64,000 nucleotides of DNA from Anaeromyxobacter sp. Fw109-5 (GCF_000017505.1 NC_009675.1:3605001-3669000), one strand, 5' to 3'; shown: positions 26,090-35,461, counted from the first letter of the stretch. Numbers and translations: made by a program. Notes: generated by a model from the letters alone, not told the origin.

Positions 26090-26787
26090 CCCCACCCGGA
26101 CCGCTCGTGCTGGTGGTCGACGACGAGGCGCAGGTGCGCCGGTTCCTGCGCGCCGCCCTCGGCTCTCGTGGCTTCCGCCTCGTCGAGGCGGAGACGCTCC
26201 GCGAGGCCGAGCAGCTCGCCACGAGCCACAACCCCGACGTCTACCTCCTCGACCTCACGCTCCCGGACGGCGACGGGGTGGACCTGGCGCGGCGCCTGCG
26301 CGAGTGGACGAGGGCGCCGATCATCGTGCTGTCCGCGCGCGGCCGCGAGGAGGACAAGGTGAACGCGCTCGACGCGGGCGCGGACGACTATCTGACGAAG
26401 CCCTTCGGCGTGAACGAGCTGCTGGCGAGGCTCCGGGTCGCCCTGCGCCACGCGCAGGCGAGTCCGGCGCAGCCGGCGGTCCTCGAGGCGGGGCCGCTCC
26501 GGATCGACCTGGCGCGCCGGGAGGTGACCGTGGAGGGTCGCGAGGTGCGGCTGACGCCGACCGAGTACCGGCTGCTCGCGCTGCTCGCCCGTCACGCCGG
26601 CATGGTGCTGACGCACCGGCAGATCCTTCGCGAGGTGTGGGGGCCGAACGCGACCGAGGCGCACTACGTGCGTGTCCACATGGCCGAGCTGCGCAAGAAG
26701 ATCGAGGCCGATCCGGCGCGTCCGCGGCTGCTGGTCACCGAGCCGGGGGTCGGTTATCGCCTGCAGGACCGGGCGGAGGGCAGCTGA
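26086..26787 (+). CDS. KdpE-like OmpR-family response regulator
   Basis: 233 residues: a receiver domain with VVDDE, phospho-acceptor Asp56 (YLLDLTLP), LSARGRE and LTKPF, then a winged-helix DNA-binding domain (LTPTEYRLLALLARHAG, VWGPNATEAHYVRVHMAELRKKIE, VGYRL). The spacing and words are KdpE-like. It overlaps the kinase by four bases. No kdpFABC genes are in the window; the nearest plausible target is the divergent KimA-like permease. Confidence 0.9.
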   Translation: MTPPGPLVLVVDDEAQVRRFLRAALGSRGFRLVEAETLREAEQLATSHNPDVYLLDLTLPDGDGVDLARRLREWTRAPIIVLSARGREEDKVNALDAGADDYLTKPFGVNELLARLRVALRHAQASPAQPAVLEAGPLRIDLARREVTVEGREVRLTPTEYRLLALLARHAGMVLTHRQILREVWGPNATEAHYVRVHMAELRKKIEADPARPRLLVTEPGVGYRLQDRAEGS

Positions 26788-26825
26788 GCGGCGAACCGGC
26801 AGGCTGTCGAGCTGCCCGCCTAACG

Positions 26826-26896
26826 ACCGCTCGTGGTGAGCTCGTCGAACCACGAGCGGGACGCCGCTCGCCCTTCGACAGGCTCAGGGCGAGCGG
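26826..26896 (+). repeat. REP-like dispersed palindromic repeat, copy 2
   Basis: Two adjacent hairpins: 26828-26836 pairs with 26850-26858 (CGCTCGTGG/CCACGAGCG), and 26864-26896 is an imperfect palindrome centred on TTCGACAGGCTCAG. The element is the inverted counterpart of 14120-14191. It sits between the convergent KdpE-like and RIO kinase genes and could also terminate transcription. Confidence 0.7.
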
Positions 26897-26997
26897 ACAA
26901 CTGGTTCACCCGGCCGCCCCTCGACTCGGCCCGCCTGCGGCGGGCTACGCTCGGGGCGAGCGGGGTTGTGAAAGCGCGTTCTTCAACAGCCTGCCAG

Positions 26998-28350
26998 CTA
27001 GCGGCGTCCGCGCCGGGGGTGCGAGCGCTGGCCCTGGGCCTGAGGGCCGCCGTGGGGCGGCCGCGTCGTGGAAGGCGGCCGCTCCGGCGGCGGAGCGGAG
27101 GGCGCGCCCGGTCCGAGGGGCGGCCGCACCACGCGGATCACCTCCGGCGCCGGCGCGCTCCTGCGGTCCTGACCGCGTCCGGGCGGGCGATTCCCGCTGC
27201 CCTGGCCGGGGCCGGGAGGACGCGCCGCGTTCGGACGGCGGTCGCTTCCCTGCGGCTGGCCGCGCTCGGGCGGTCGGCTCGAACGGCGGTCGCCGCCCTG
27301 CGGCTGGCCGCGCTCGGGCGGTCGGCTCGGACGGCGGTCGCCGCCCTGCGGCTGGCCGCGCTCGGGCGATCCGTTCCGCCGGCGGTTGCCGCCCTGCGGC
27401 TGGGATCGCTCGGACGATGGGGGATGCGCCTCGCGCGACGAGTGGCCGCCACCCGCGCCGCCGCCGCGCTCGGGCCGCTCGGGCCGCTCGGGCCGGCCGC
27501 GCCCGCGCGCGTCGTTGCGCCGGTTCCCTGGGTGCGCCGGGCGGTGACGCTCGCCCTGTCCACCGCCGTGGCGCTCGTGTCGCTCGCCGCCGCCCCGCGG
27601 CGCCTCCGGCGCACGGCCGCTCGGGACGAAGTCGGGCGTCAGCTCGCGGCGCACGTACGCACGCCAGATCTCCCGGGCGTCGTTGGACGCCGCCCGGAGC
27701 GACGGGTCGAGGGCGGCGAAGAAGCGGCGCAGGTTCTCGAGGTCGCGCTCGAAGTAGAACTCCGCCCGGGAGTTGTGCGCCGCGCCGACGACCTGGGGGA
27801 AGTCGATGACCACCGGACCGTCCCACCCGACGAGCACGTTGTATGGGGAGAGATCGCCGTGGATGAGGTCGGCGCCGAGCATGCGCACCATCTGCCCGCG
27901 CAGGTCGGCGTAGAGGGCCGCCGCCTGGTCCGGCGCGACGTGCGCGTCCACGAGCCGCGGCGCGGGGTGACCGTGCGCGTCCACCACGACCTCCATGAGG
28001 AGGACGCCCTCGTAGAACATCACCGGCCGCGGTACGCGCACCCCGGCGGCGTGGAGCGCGTAGAGCGCGTCCGCCTCCTTCGCCTTCCACGCCTCCTCGG
28101 CCGCGGCCTGCCCGAAGCGGCTGCCGCGGTCCATCGCGCGCTGCATGCGCGTGTCGCGCACCTGCCGCCCCTCGCGATAGCCGGCGTTGTTCCGGAAGTT
28201 GCGCGCCTCGCGCGCCTTGTAGACCTTCGCCGCGACGACCTCGCCGCCGTGGCGCACGAGCCAGAGATCGGCTTCCTTGCCGCTCTTCAGGCGGGCGCAG
28301 ACCTCTTCTACGACGCCGTCCGCGAGGAGCGGTGCGAGGGGATCGTTCAT
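26998..28350 (-). CDS. RIO-type kinase with repetitive RG/PQG-rich tail
   Basis: 450 residues. Residues 1-250 form a RIO kinase domain: KEADLWLV loop, Lys42 in AAKVYK, catalytic LIHGDLSPYNVLV (Asp166, Asn171) and metal Asp183 in VVIDFPQ. Residues about 250-450 are disordered and rich in Arg, Gly, Pro and Gln, with four near-identical PERGQPQGGDRR units (encoded at about 27235-27425) and further RG blocks. RIO kinases act on ribosome maturation in eukaryotes and archaea; the bacterial role is poorly known. The tail would bind RNA or form condensates. The RGG protein gene follows upstream on the same strand. Confidence 0.85.
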   Translation of the reverse strand: MNDPLAPLLADGVVEEVCARLKSGKEADLWLVRHGGEVVAAKVYKAREARNFRNNAGYREGRQVRDTRMQRAMDRGSRFGQAAAEEAWKAKEADALYALHAAGVRVPRPVMFYEGVLLMEVVVDAHGHPAPRLVDAHVAPDQAAALYADLRGQMVRMLGADLIHGDLSPYNVLVGWDGPVVIDFPQVVGAAHNSRAEFYFERDLENLRRFFAALDPSLRAASNDAREIWRAYVRRELTPDFVPSGRAPEAPRGGGERHERHGGGQGERHRPAHPGNRRNDARGRGRPERPERPERGGGAGGGHSSREAHPPSSERSQPQGGNRRRNGSPERGQPQGGDRRPSRPPERGQPQGGDRRSSRPPERGQPQGSDRRPNAARPPGPGQGSGNRPPGRGQDRRSAPAPEVIRVVRPPLGPGAPSAPPPERPPSTTRPPHGGPQAQGQRSHPRRGRR

Positions 28351-28377
28351 GCCCTGGGTCGGGTTCCGCAGGCGAGC

Positions 28378-29109
28378 CTACTTCTTGGGCGCGCCGCCCG
28401 GACGACCGCCGGCGCCGCCCGGCCGCCGACCGCCACCGCCCGGCCGGCCGCGGCCGCCGCGCTCGTTCTTGCGATCCTCGCGGAGCGAGTCCATCGAGAA
28501 GCCGCCCGTCGCGCCGGCCTTGGTACCTCCGCCTCCACCTCCGCGCCCACCGCCTCCGCCGCCTCCGCGCCCTCCGCGTCCGCCCCGGCGGCCGCCGCGA
28601 TCGTCCCTGGCCTCGCCGGCGACCTGCTTCATGTTCCGGGGGAGCAGGTCCACGACGTACTGATGGCCTCCGAGCGTGGTCGCGCCGGGGACCGGCTCCT
28701 CCGGTCCGAAGACGCGCACGAGCCGCACGTCGTCGACGCGTCCGCCCACGACCTCCACTGCGGCGCGCAGCATGCCGAGCCGCTCGCCCGCGAGGCCGGT
28801 CGCCTTCGCGACCGCCTCCTCCAGCGCCGCGGCGGCCGCGTCCGGGGCCGGCTCACCGGGCGCGGCGGTGCCCGCCTCGGAGCCGGGAGCGATCTCCGTC
28901 CCAGGCGTCGTCTCGGCGGAGGACGCGGCCTCGACCGGCGCGCTCTCCGCGGCCGCCTCCGGGCCACCGCTCTCCGCTCCGGCCGGCGCCGGCGCTTCGG
29001 GCGTGGGCGCAGGCGCCTTCTCCTCGCGGGGAAGGGTTCGCCGCGTCGCTTCGATGGCGGCCGCAGCCGTCCGGATCAGGGAGCCGCTGAGCTCGGTCAG
29101 GGTCTTCAT
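28378..29109 (-). CDS. RGG-box protein of unknown function
   Basis: 243 residues in three parts: a helical start (LTELSGSLIRTAAAAIEATRR), an acidic Ala/Pro/Glu-rich linker (30-105), a small folded segment (about 108-170; RLGMLRAAVEVVGGRVDDVRLVRV in part) and a C-terminal RGG-rich tail with long Gly runs and GGRRGGRGGRG. RGG boxes bind RNA in eukaryotes and are rare in bacteria. It ends 27 bases before the RIO kinase start, so the two basic-tail proteins are probably cotranscribed and may act together. Confidence 0.75.
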   Translation of the reverse strand: MKTLTELSGSLIRTAAAAIEATRRTLPREEKAPAPTPEAPAPAGAESGGPEAAAESAPVEAASSAETTPGTEIAPGSEAGTAAPGEPAPDAAAAALEEAVAKATGLAGERLGMLRAAVEVVGGRVDDVRLVRVFGPEEPVPGATTLGGHQYVVDLLPRNMKQVAGEARDDRGGRRGGRGGRGGGGGGGRGGGGGGTKAGATGGFSMDSLREDRKNERGGRGRPGGGGRRPGGAGGRPGGAPKK

Positions 29110-29457
29110 GGGGGGGTAGCCATACACCGTCAGGGCGCGGGCGGCAAAGAGCAGCCGACGCGAGCGCCTGGCTGCCAGCGACCGGGACGGGCGACGGCGA
29201 CTGGAGCTCCCACCGGCGTCATCTCGCCGCGCCTCATCAGGGGCCGATATGCGCGGGGTGCGACATGGTCCCACCGACCGGCGAATCGACACTCACCTGG
29301 CGTCATCGTCCGGCGTGCTGCCCGCGCCGCGAAATGCCCGTGCTGGCGCGCGCGGGACCGTACGGCGGGAACCGGTCTCGATTCGCGCGACGGGCGAAGG
29401 GCGACCGCCCGCCTGGCTGAATTTGCACCACACGCTCCCACGTGCGACACGGGCGTG
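29110..29457. other. divergent intergenic region
   Basis: 348 bases between the RGG protein and the lone receiver gene. It must hold promoters for both directions. I see no clear hexamers, hairpins or small gene. Confidence 0.4.
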
Positions 29458-29808
29458 ATGCAACGCCTCCTCGTGGTGGACGACGACGCAGACCTCCGGG
29501 AGACGCTCGCTCACCGGCTCTCCCATGAAGGATTCGTGGTCGAGGTCGCGCGCGACGGCGCGGAGGCCCTGGCCAAGCTCGCCTCGGGGCGCTCCCCCAC
29601 CGCCATCGTGCTCGACCTCGGGATGCCCACGATGAGCGGCTGGCAGTTCCGCGATCTGCAGAAGCGCAACCCGGCCCTCGCCGAGATTCCCGTCGTGGTC
29701 ATGACGGGCGAGGCGCCGCTCGGCATCGACGTGCAGCACGTGCTCCAGAAGCCGTTCGCGATCGACCACCTCGTCGAGACGATCCGGCGGATCACCGTCA
29801 GGAGCTGA
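29458..29808 (+). CDS. single-domain response regulator
   Basis: 116 residues, receiver domain only: LLVVDDDADLRET (acidic pocket), phospho-acceptor Asp53 (IVLDLGMP), VVMTGEAP and LQKPFAIDHLVE (Lys of the switch). No output domain follows, so it acts by protein contact, as in CheY or Spo0F relays. No partner kinase is adjacent. The ATG has no obvious ribosome-binding site. Confidence 0.88.
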   Translation: MQRLLVVDDDADLRETLAHRLSHEGFVVEVARDGAEALAKLASGRSPTAIVLDLGMPTMSGWQFRDLQKRNPALAEIPVVVMTGEAPLGIDVQHVLQKPFAIDHLVETIRRITVRS

Positions 29809-29822
29809 CGCGGCACGTCGCC

Positions 29823-29841
29823 CGTCGGGGGAAGCCCGACG
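29823..29841. terminator. hairpin between convergent genes
   Basis: A 7-bp stem CGTCGGG/CCCGACG with a 5-base loop, 15 bases after the receiver stop and before the convergent anchored-protein stop. It is terminator-like and has no T-run. Confidence 0.4.
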
Positions 29842-29915
29842 CGCCGTGGCTCGCGCGCTCATGGGGGCGTCTCCCCGGCGCCGGGCGGGGCTCGCGAGCG
29901 GGTCCAGCCGCGGAG

Positions 29916-30494
29916 CTAGCTGCCCGCGCCCGCCGAGAACCGCAGCTCCCACCGGCGTCCCGGCTCCGCGCTGGGTGCCGGGATCACGTGATCGCGCAGC
30001 GCCGAGCTCGCGCAGGCCACGTCCGCGGCGCTGGCCGATCCGCTCGACTCGAGCCGTACGCCCCTGATCCGGATGCCGTTCGCGACGGTCTCGACGTCGA
30101 GGACGAACGACATCGCCGCGACGCCCGCGTCCGGACCGTTCCGCGCCGCACAGCGTGCCACGCGGCCGTCGAGCTCGGCGAGCCCCGCCGCCAGCTCGCG
30201 ACGAAAGGACGCGAGCGCGTGGCGCCGCGACGGGAGCATGGCCTGCGGCCTCGGGGGTCGATGCAACGCCGCAGCCCGAGCGGTGCCCTCCCCCGCGCGT
30301 GTGGCGGCGCCTTCCCTCGCGACCGGCACCGGCGAGGGGCTCGGCGATCGTCCCGAGCCGGGCCCGAGCGGCGGCGTGGTGGAGCTCGTCGCCGGCGCTC
30401 CGCGCGAGCCGCCGTCGAGGCGGAGGAGGATCGCGACGCTGCCCAGGAACAGGAGCGCGATCGCCAGGAGACCCCCGAAGAAGATTCGCGACAC
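29916..30494 (-). CDS. membrane-anchored periplasmic protein of unknown function
   Basis: 192 residues from a GTG start with GGGAGG upstream. One N-terminal helix (IFFGGLLAIALLFLGSVAILL) is followed by a Pro/Ser/Gly-rich linker and a C-terminal domain of about 90 residues (ASFRRELAAGLAELDGRVARC, VLDVETVANGIRIRGV, ADVACASSALRDHVIPAP) with two Cys that may pair. The layout resembles anchored myxobacterial proteins with an AgmX/TonB-C-like end, but no family is certain. Confidence 0.6.
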   Translation of the reverse strand: MSRIFFGGLLAIALLFLGSVAILLRLDGGSRGAPATSSTTPPLGPGSGRSPSPSPVPVAREGAATRAGEGTARAAALHRPPRPQAMLPSRRHALASFRRELAAGLAELDGRVARCAARNGPDAGVAAMSFVLDVETVANGIRIRGVRLESSGSASAADVACASSALRDHVIPAPSAEPGRRWELRFSAGAGS

Positions 30495-31085
30495 CTGGAC
30501 CTCCCCTCGAGCCACGCCCTGCGGTGCTCGAGCTCGCTCGACCGGGGGATCGCGCCACACGGGTATCGATCCACCAACGGTCGCTCGCGCCTCGCTCTCG
30601 CCCGCGCTCGACCATCCTGAGCACGCGCGCGCGACCGGACGACCCTCGTACCCGCCGTGACTCGCCGCCAGGATCGAACTCACCCGGGGTGACGCCTACA
30701 GGTGCACGCACCGCGTGCTCACGCGGCGGCGCGTAGGCGCGTCGTCGACCCCGAGGCGAACGTCCCCTGTCCTCACGACGCGGGCTCCGCGCCGTGGCGG
30801 ACCTCGACGCCGTCGATCGTCCACCGCGGCATCGGGCGGGTCGAGACGGGATCTCATTCGCGCTTTACCCAGGGTAATCACCGGATACAGCGATCGGTCG
30901 GGCCCCGAGGTCCGGCTTGCACGCCGCTCGGCGCGGACAGTACCTGTGCCCTCACCATACCGGAGTGACTCACGGTGGATGCGACCCGACGCGGAGCTTC
31001 GATGCGTTCTTGTCCATGCGTCGCGGGTCACGTTCCAGGTCGGAGTTGCAAGCGGGCCGGCTGCGCAGCCGCCAAGGGGGACGCG
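30495..31085. promoter_or_regulatory. long regulatory region upstream of the multicopper oxidase
   Basis: 591 bases with no supported gene. Two perfect 13-bp palindromes stand out: TCACCCGGGGTGA at 30680-30692 and TTACCCAGGGTAA at 30865-30877, both XXACCC-N-GGGTXX. The second lies in the least GC-rich stretch, about 210 bases before the oxidase ATG, and is the best operator candidate. Confidence 0.45.
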
Positions 31086-34000
31086 ATGAAGGGTCGTGGG
31101 GTGATCTTGCGTTTGGTGATCTCGCTGGCGCTCGCCTCGAGCATGAGCTCCGCATCCGCTCAGGCCCGCAAGGACAAGGACCGGCCCCGGATCACCCACG
31201 CCGACAGGGCCGCCGCCGCCGCCCGGGCGAAGGCGAAGGGGCTCGCCTCTGGCGCCGCGGCAGTGGCCGCCGCGGAGATGGCGATGGCGATGCCGGGCGA
31301 CCCGCCCCGCTACTACTCGCACCCGAACTACGCCAACAGCCCGCTGCCGGTCGTCAGCGGCGCGCTCGTCTCCGTCGGAAATCCGCTGGTCGACCGCGCC
31401 TACGCGACCGACTTCGCCGGCCCGGTCGGCGAGCTCGGGCAGGTCTTCGTGGTCATGCCCTCGGCGGTGCTTCCGGAGGGGTTGATCCAGAGCTTCCAGA
31501 CCTGGAACCAGGCCACGGCCGGAGCGAGCCCGACCCCGTCGGCCGGCGGCGTGTTCCACGCGTACGTCCTGCGGCCCACGGGCATTCCCAACGAGTACAC
31601 GGTCGCCTTCGACAGCGGGACGCTCACCGTGCCGGCCCTGGCCGATCCCACCGTCGGCGAGGTCGCGAAGTTCGACATGGTGGGCGGTATCGGCGTCCAG
31701 GCGGGTGACCTCCTCGCCTTCTACGGGCAGGGCATCCCCGTCGACACCTCCTCGGGCTCGGACGTCCTGAGCTACCCGGCCCCGACCGCGCCCTTGCAGG
31801 GCGCCACGATCACGCTCGGCAGCCTCGAGTATCCCATCTATCCCCAGGCGCGCACGTACTCGTTCGCCGCAGAGGTCGTCGACCTGTCCGGCACCAACGT
31901 CGCGATCACCGAGGGTATCCGCAAATTCGTCGACGGCCTGCCTGGCCTGGGTCCGGACGCGGCGAACAACCTGGGGCAGTTCATCCCCGTGGCCGTCCCC
32001 GAGCGCTGGCCCGCCACGGACACCGCGCCGGAGTCGGACTACTACGTCATCGAGCTCGTCGAGTACTCGGAGCAGATGCACTCGGACCTGCCTGAGACGA
32101 AGCTGCGCGGGTACCGGCAGGTCAACGCGCCCGGCGGCCCCACTCCCCCCCACTACCTGGGACCGATGATCGTGGCCCAGAAGAACCGGCCGGTCCGGAT
32201 CCTGTTCAGGAACTCCCTCCCGACCGGCGCGGGCGGGAACCTGTTCGTGCCGGTGGACACCACCGTGATGGGCTCCGGCATGACGCCAGCCGGCCACGAG
32301 ATGTGGCCGGCGGAGGAAGACCCGCAGAACCCGATGTGCAGCCAGCCCGGCAAGGAGATGATGGTCGCCTCGGGCCACTGCTTCGCGGACAACCGGGCCA
32401 CGCTGCACCTGCACGGCGGCATCTCGCCGTGGATCAGCGACGGCACGCCGCACCAGTGGGTCACGCCGGCTGGCGAGCTGACGGCCTATCCGGAGGGCGT
32501 GAGCGTCGTCGACGTGCCCGACATGCCGGCCCCCGGCTCGGGAGAGATGACCTTCTTCTACACGAACCAGCAGAGCGCGCGGCTGATGTTCTATCACGAC
32601 CACGCGTGGGGCATCACCCGGCTCAACGTCTACGCCGGTGAGGCTGCACCGTACGTGATCACCGACGACACCGAGAAGGCGCTCGTCGACAGCGGGATCA
32701 TCCCCGGCGCGGCGGACACTCTCCCGCTCGTCATCCAGGACAAGACCTTCGTGCCGAAGGCGGCGCAGCTCGCCTCGCAGGACGAGACCTGGGACGTCGC
32801 CCGCTGGGGCGGCGAGGGCAGCCTGTGGATGCCCCACGTGTACTCGCCGGCGCAGAACCCGGGCGACGCCTCCGGCGTGAACCAGTTCGGCCGCTGGGCG
32901 TACGGTCCGTGGTTCTGGCCGCCGACGACCAACGTCGAGAACGGCCCGATGCCCAACCCCTACTTCGACCCGGCCTGCGACCCCGAGCTGACGTGGTGCG
33001 AGCCGGCCGTGATGCCGGGGGTGCCGTACCTCTCGATGGGGATGGAGTCCTTCCAGGACACGCCCGTGGTGAACGGCACGGCGTACCCCACCCTCACGAT
33101 CGATCCGAAGCCCTACCGCCTGCGCGTCCTGAACGCCGCCAACGATCGCTTCTTCAACCTGTCGCTCTACAAGGCCGTCGACGCGAACGGCGCGCTCTGC
33201 GACACCGCCAACGCGACCCCGGCGCCGGAGCGCACCGGCGTCGCGTGCACCGAGGTGCTCCTGAACCCCGCCGAGGTGGCGGCCGCGCTCGACGACCCGG
33301 CGGGAGTCTTCCCGACGCCGGTGGCGGGCACGGAAGGCCCGGACTGGATCCAGATCGGCACCGAGGGCGGCTTCCTCCCCGCCCCGGTGGTCATCCCGCC
33401 GCACATCACGACGTGGGTGACGGACCCGACGGTGTTCAACGCGGGCAACGTGGACCAGCACTCGCTGCTGCTCGGCCCGGCCGAGCGCGCCGACGTGGTG
33501 GTCGACTTCTCGCAGTACGCGGGTCAGACGCTGATCCTCTACAACGACGCCCCCGCGGCGTTCCCGGCGCGCGATCCCCGCTACGACTACTACACCGGCA
33601 ACCCCGACCTGAGGGACACGGGCGGCGCGCCGTCCACGCTCCCCGGCTACGGCCCGAACACCCGCACCGTCATGCAGATCAAGGTGAGGCCGGGAGAGGG
33701 TCAGCCCTTCGACCTGGGCGGCCTGCAGGCGGCGTTCGCCCATAAGCCGGACGCCCCGGGCGTGTTCGAGAGCGGGCAGCACCCGATCATCGTCGGCCAG
33801 AGCGCCTACAACTCGGCCTACGGGAAGACGTTCCAGGCGAACGGTCCTTTCGCGGGCCTCGTGCAGATCTTCGACACCTCGCTCACCTTCGACACGCTCT
33901 CGGACGATCCGGCGAACCCGGGCACCCCGCTGAGGCTGACGATCCCCCTGCGCCCGAAGATGATCCAGGACGAGATGGGAGAGGCCTTCGAGCACGAGTA

Positions 34001-35294
34001 CGGGCGGATGAGCGGGTTCCTGGGGGTGGAGACGGCGAACGCGCAGGCGGGCCTGCAGAACATGATCCTGTACCCGTTCGCCTCCCCGCCGACCGAGCTC
34101 GTCGACGGGGTCGAGCTCCCGGGTTCGGCCCCCGCGCTGGAGGTGACTCCCATCGCCTCGGCCGACGACGGCACGCAGGTCTGGAAGATCACCCACAACG
34201 GCGTGGACACGCACCCCATCCACTTCCACCTGTACGAGGTGCAGCTCCTGAACCGCGTCGGGTGGGACGGCATCGTCCGCAAACCCGACCTGAACGAGCT
34301 CGGGTGGAAGGAGACCGTCCGCGTCAGCCCGCTCGAGGACACGGTCGTGGCGCTGCGGCCGATCATCCCGCACGTCCCCTTCGACCTGCCGAACAGCATC
34401 CGGCTGCTCGACCCATCCATGAACGAGGGCGACTACCTGGCGAACACCACCCTGCAGGAGTCGCTCGGGCTGCCCATCTTCGCCTTCGCCCCGAACGGCG
34501 AGCCGATCGACGTCGTCAACCACTACGTGAACTACGGCGCGGAGTACGTGTGGCACTGCCACATCCTCAGCCACGAGGAGATGGACATGATGCGCCCGCA
34601 GGCCGTGGCGCTCGCGCCCAGGGAGCCGACGGGGGTCACGTGGGCGCTCGCGGGGAGCGGCCGCAACACGCGGAACGTGGTGTCCTGGACGGACGCGTCG
34701 AAGAACGAGACGGGCTTCGTCGTCGAGCGCTCCTCCGACGGGACGAGCTGGACGCGGATCGCGACGGTGCAGTCGTCCGAGCTCGGCGTGGTGCCGTACG
34801 TCGAGACCGGCCTCGGGCCCGGAACCGGCACGGTCCGGACGTACGCCGACGTCATCGGGAACGACAGGACCCCCTACTCCTACCGGGTGTACGCCATCAA
34901 CACGGTGGGTGACACGTGGGACTACTCCAACCCGGCGCTGAACAGGCTCCCGCCGGGCGGCGGCTTCCCCGTCCTGACGGTCGACTCGAGGGGCATCACC
35001 ACCAGCAGCGTCGCCGCCCCGACGAACCTCACGGGGAGCGCGGCCGTGCGGAACCGCACCAGCGCGACGGTCACGCTGGGCTGGACGGACAACTCGACGG
35101 AGTCCGGGTTCCTGATCCAGCGGGCGGACAACGCCGGGTTCACGGTCGGCGTGGTGAACGCCACCGTGGCGGCCGACGTCACGACGTTCAAGCAGAACGT
35201 GGCGCGCGGCCGGACCTACTACTACCGGGTCCTCGCCTTCACCGACGCGCACCAGTCGGCGTGGTCGAACACGGCCACCGTCCCGACGCCGTGA
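31086..35294 (+). CDS. large secreted multicopper oxidase with two fibronectin III-like domains
   Basis: 1402 residues. A signal peptide (VILRLVISLALASSMSSASA) is followed by cupredoxin domains with all four copper-binding motifs: LHLHGG (His441, His443), FYHDHAWG (His504, His506), HPIHFHLY (His1043, His1046, His1048) and the type 1 signature WHCHILSHEEMDM (His1157, Cys1158, His1159, His1163, Met1168). Two fibronectin III-like domains (about 1180-1290 and 1310-1400) follow. Size and position are like the Geobacter outer-membrane oxidases OmpB/OmpC and Mn/Fe oxidases. It probably acts at or outside the outer membrane on metal ions. GGGGGAC precedes the ATG. Confidence 0.9.
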   Translation: MKGRGVILRLVISLALASSMSSASAQARKDKDRPRITHADRAAAAARAKAKGLASGAAAVAAAEMAMAMPGDPPRYYSHPNYANSPLPVVSGALVSVGNPLVDRAYATDFAGPVGELGQVFVVMPSAVLPEGLIQSFQTWNQATAGASPTPSAGGVFHAYVLRPTGIPNEYTVAFDSGTLTVPALADPTVGEVAKFDMVGGIGVQAGDLLAFYGQGIPVDTSSGSDVLSYPAPTAPLQGATITLGSLEYPIYPQARTYSFAAEVVDLSGTNVAITEGIRKFVDGLPGLGPDAANNLGQFIPVAVPERWPATDTAPESDYYVIELVEYSEQMHSDLPETKLRGYRQVNAPGGPTPPHYLGPMIVAQKNRPVRILFRNSLPTGAGGNLFVPVDTTVMGSGMTPAGHEMWPAEEDPQNPMCSQPGKEMMVASGHCFADNRATLHLHGGISPWISDGTPHQWVTPAGELTAYPEGVSVVDVPDMPAPGSGEMTFFYTNQQSARLMFYHDHAWGITRLNVYAGEAAPYVITDDTEKALVDSGIIPGAADTLPLVIQDKTFVPKAAQLASQDETWDVARWGGEGSLWMPHVYSPAQNPGDASGVNQFGRWAYGPWFWPPTTNVENGPMPNPYFDPACDPELTWCEPAVMPGVPYLSMGMESFQDTPVVNGTAYPTLTIDPKPYRLRVLNAANDRFFNLSLYKAVDANGALCDTANATPAPERTGVACTEVLLNPAEVAAALDDPAGVFPTPVAGTEGPDWIQIGTEGGFLPAPVVIPPHITTWVTDPTVFNAGNVDQHSLLLGPAERADVVVDFSQYAGQTLILYNDAPAAFPARDPRYDYYTGNPDLRDTGGAPSTLPGYGPNTRTVMQIKVRPGEGQPFDLGGLQAAFAHKPDAPGVFESGQHPIIVGQSAYNSAYGKTFQANGPFAGLVQIFDTSLTFDTLSDDPANPGTPLRLTIPLRPKMIQDEMGEAFEHEYGRMSGFLGVETANAQAGLQNMILYPFASPPTELVDGVELPGSAPALEVTPIASADDGTQVWKITHNGVDTHPIHFHLYEVQLLNRVGWDGIVRKPDLNELGWKETVRVSPLEDTVVALRPIIPHVPFDLPNSIRLLDPSMNEGDYLANTTLQESLGLPIFAFAPNGEPIDVVNHYVNYGAEYVWHCHILSHEEMDMMRPQAVALAPREPTGVTWALAGSGRNTRNVVSWTDASKNETGFVVERSSDGTSWTRIATVQSSELGVVPYVETGLGPGTGTVRTYADVIGNDRTPYSYRVYAINTVGDTWDYSNPALNRLPPGGGFPVLTVDSRGITTSSVAAPTNLTGSAAVRNRTSATVTLGWTDNSTESGFLIQRADNAGFTVGVVNATVAADVTTFKQNVARGRTYYYRVLAFTDAHQSAWSNTATVPTP

Positions 35295-35311
35295 GCTGAG
35301 CCCTGACTGCC

Positions 35312-35345
35312 GCACGGGGGAGGGGCCAGTCTCCCTCCCCCGTGC
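35312..35345 (+). terminator. strong hairpin after the multicopper oxidase
   Basis: A perfect 13-bp stem (35312-35324 with 35333-35345, GCACGGGGGAGGG arm) and an 8-base loop, 17 bases after the stop codon, followed by GTGCTTCTC. Confidence 0.75.
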
Positions 35346-35461
35346 GTGCTTCTCGCGCCTCGGCCCGCGAGGAGCGCGCCTCGTGAATCACGGCGCCGGC
35401 CGCGGCGACCCGGGGTAGAACGGCCGCTCGGATCCGTCCGAGCGACCCGAGGAGCCCCGCC

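Noticed and set aside
24820-26853. A 677-codon minus-strand frame under the histidine kinase and regulator
   Set aside because: Both plus-strand products have intact family motifs; the minus product is Ser/Arg-rich with none.
27235-27425. Regular 48-base repeats, first considered as a CRISPR or minisatellite
   Set aside because: They are in frame within the RIO kinase tail and encode PERGQPQGGDRR units; there are no unique spacers.
30696-35315. A 1539-codon minus-strand frame under the multicopper oxidase
   Set aside because: The plus strand carries all copper ligands and a signal peptide; the minus product is Val/Arg/His-rich shadow sequence.
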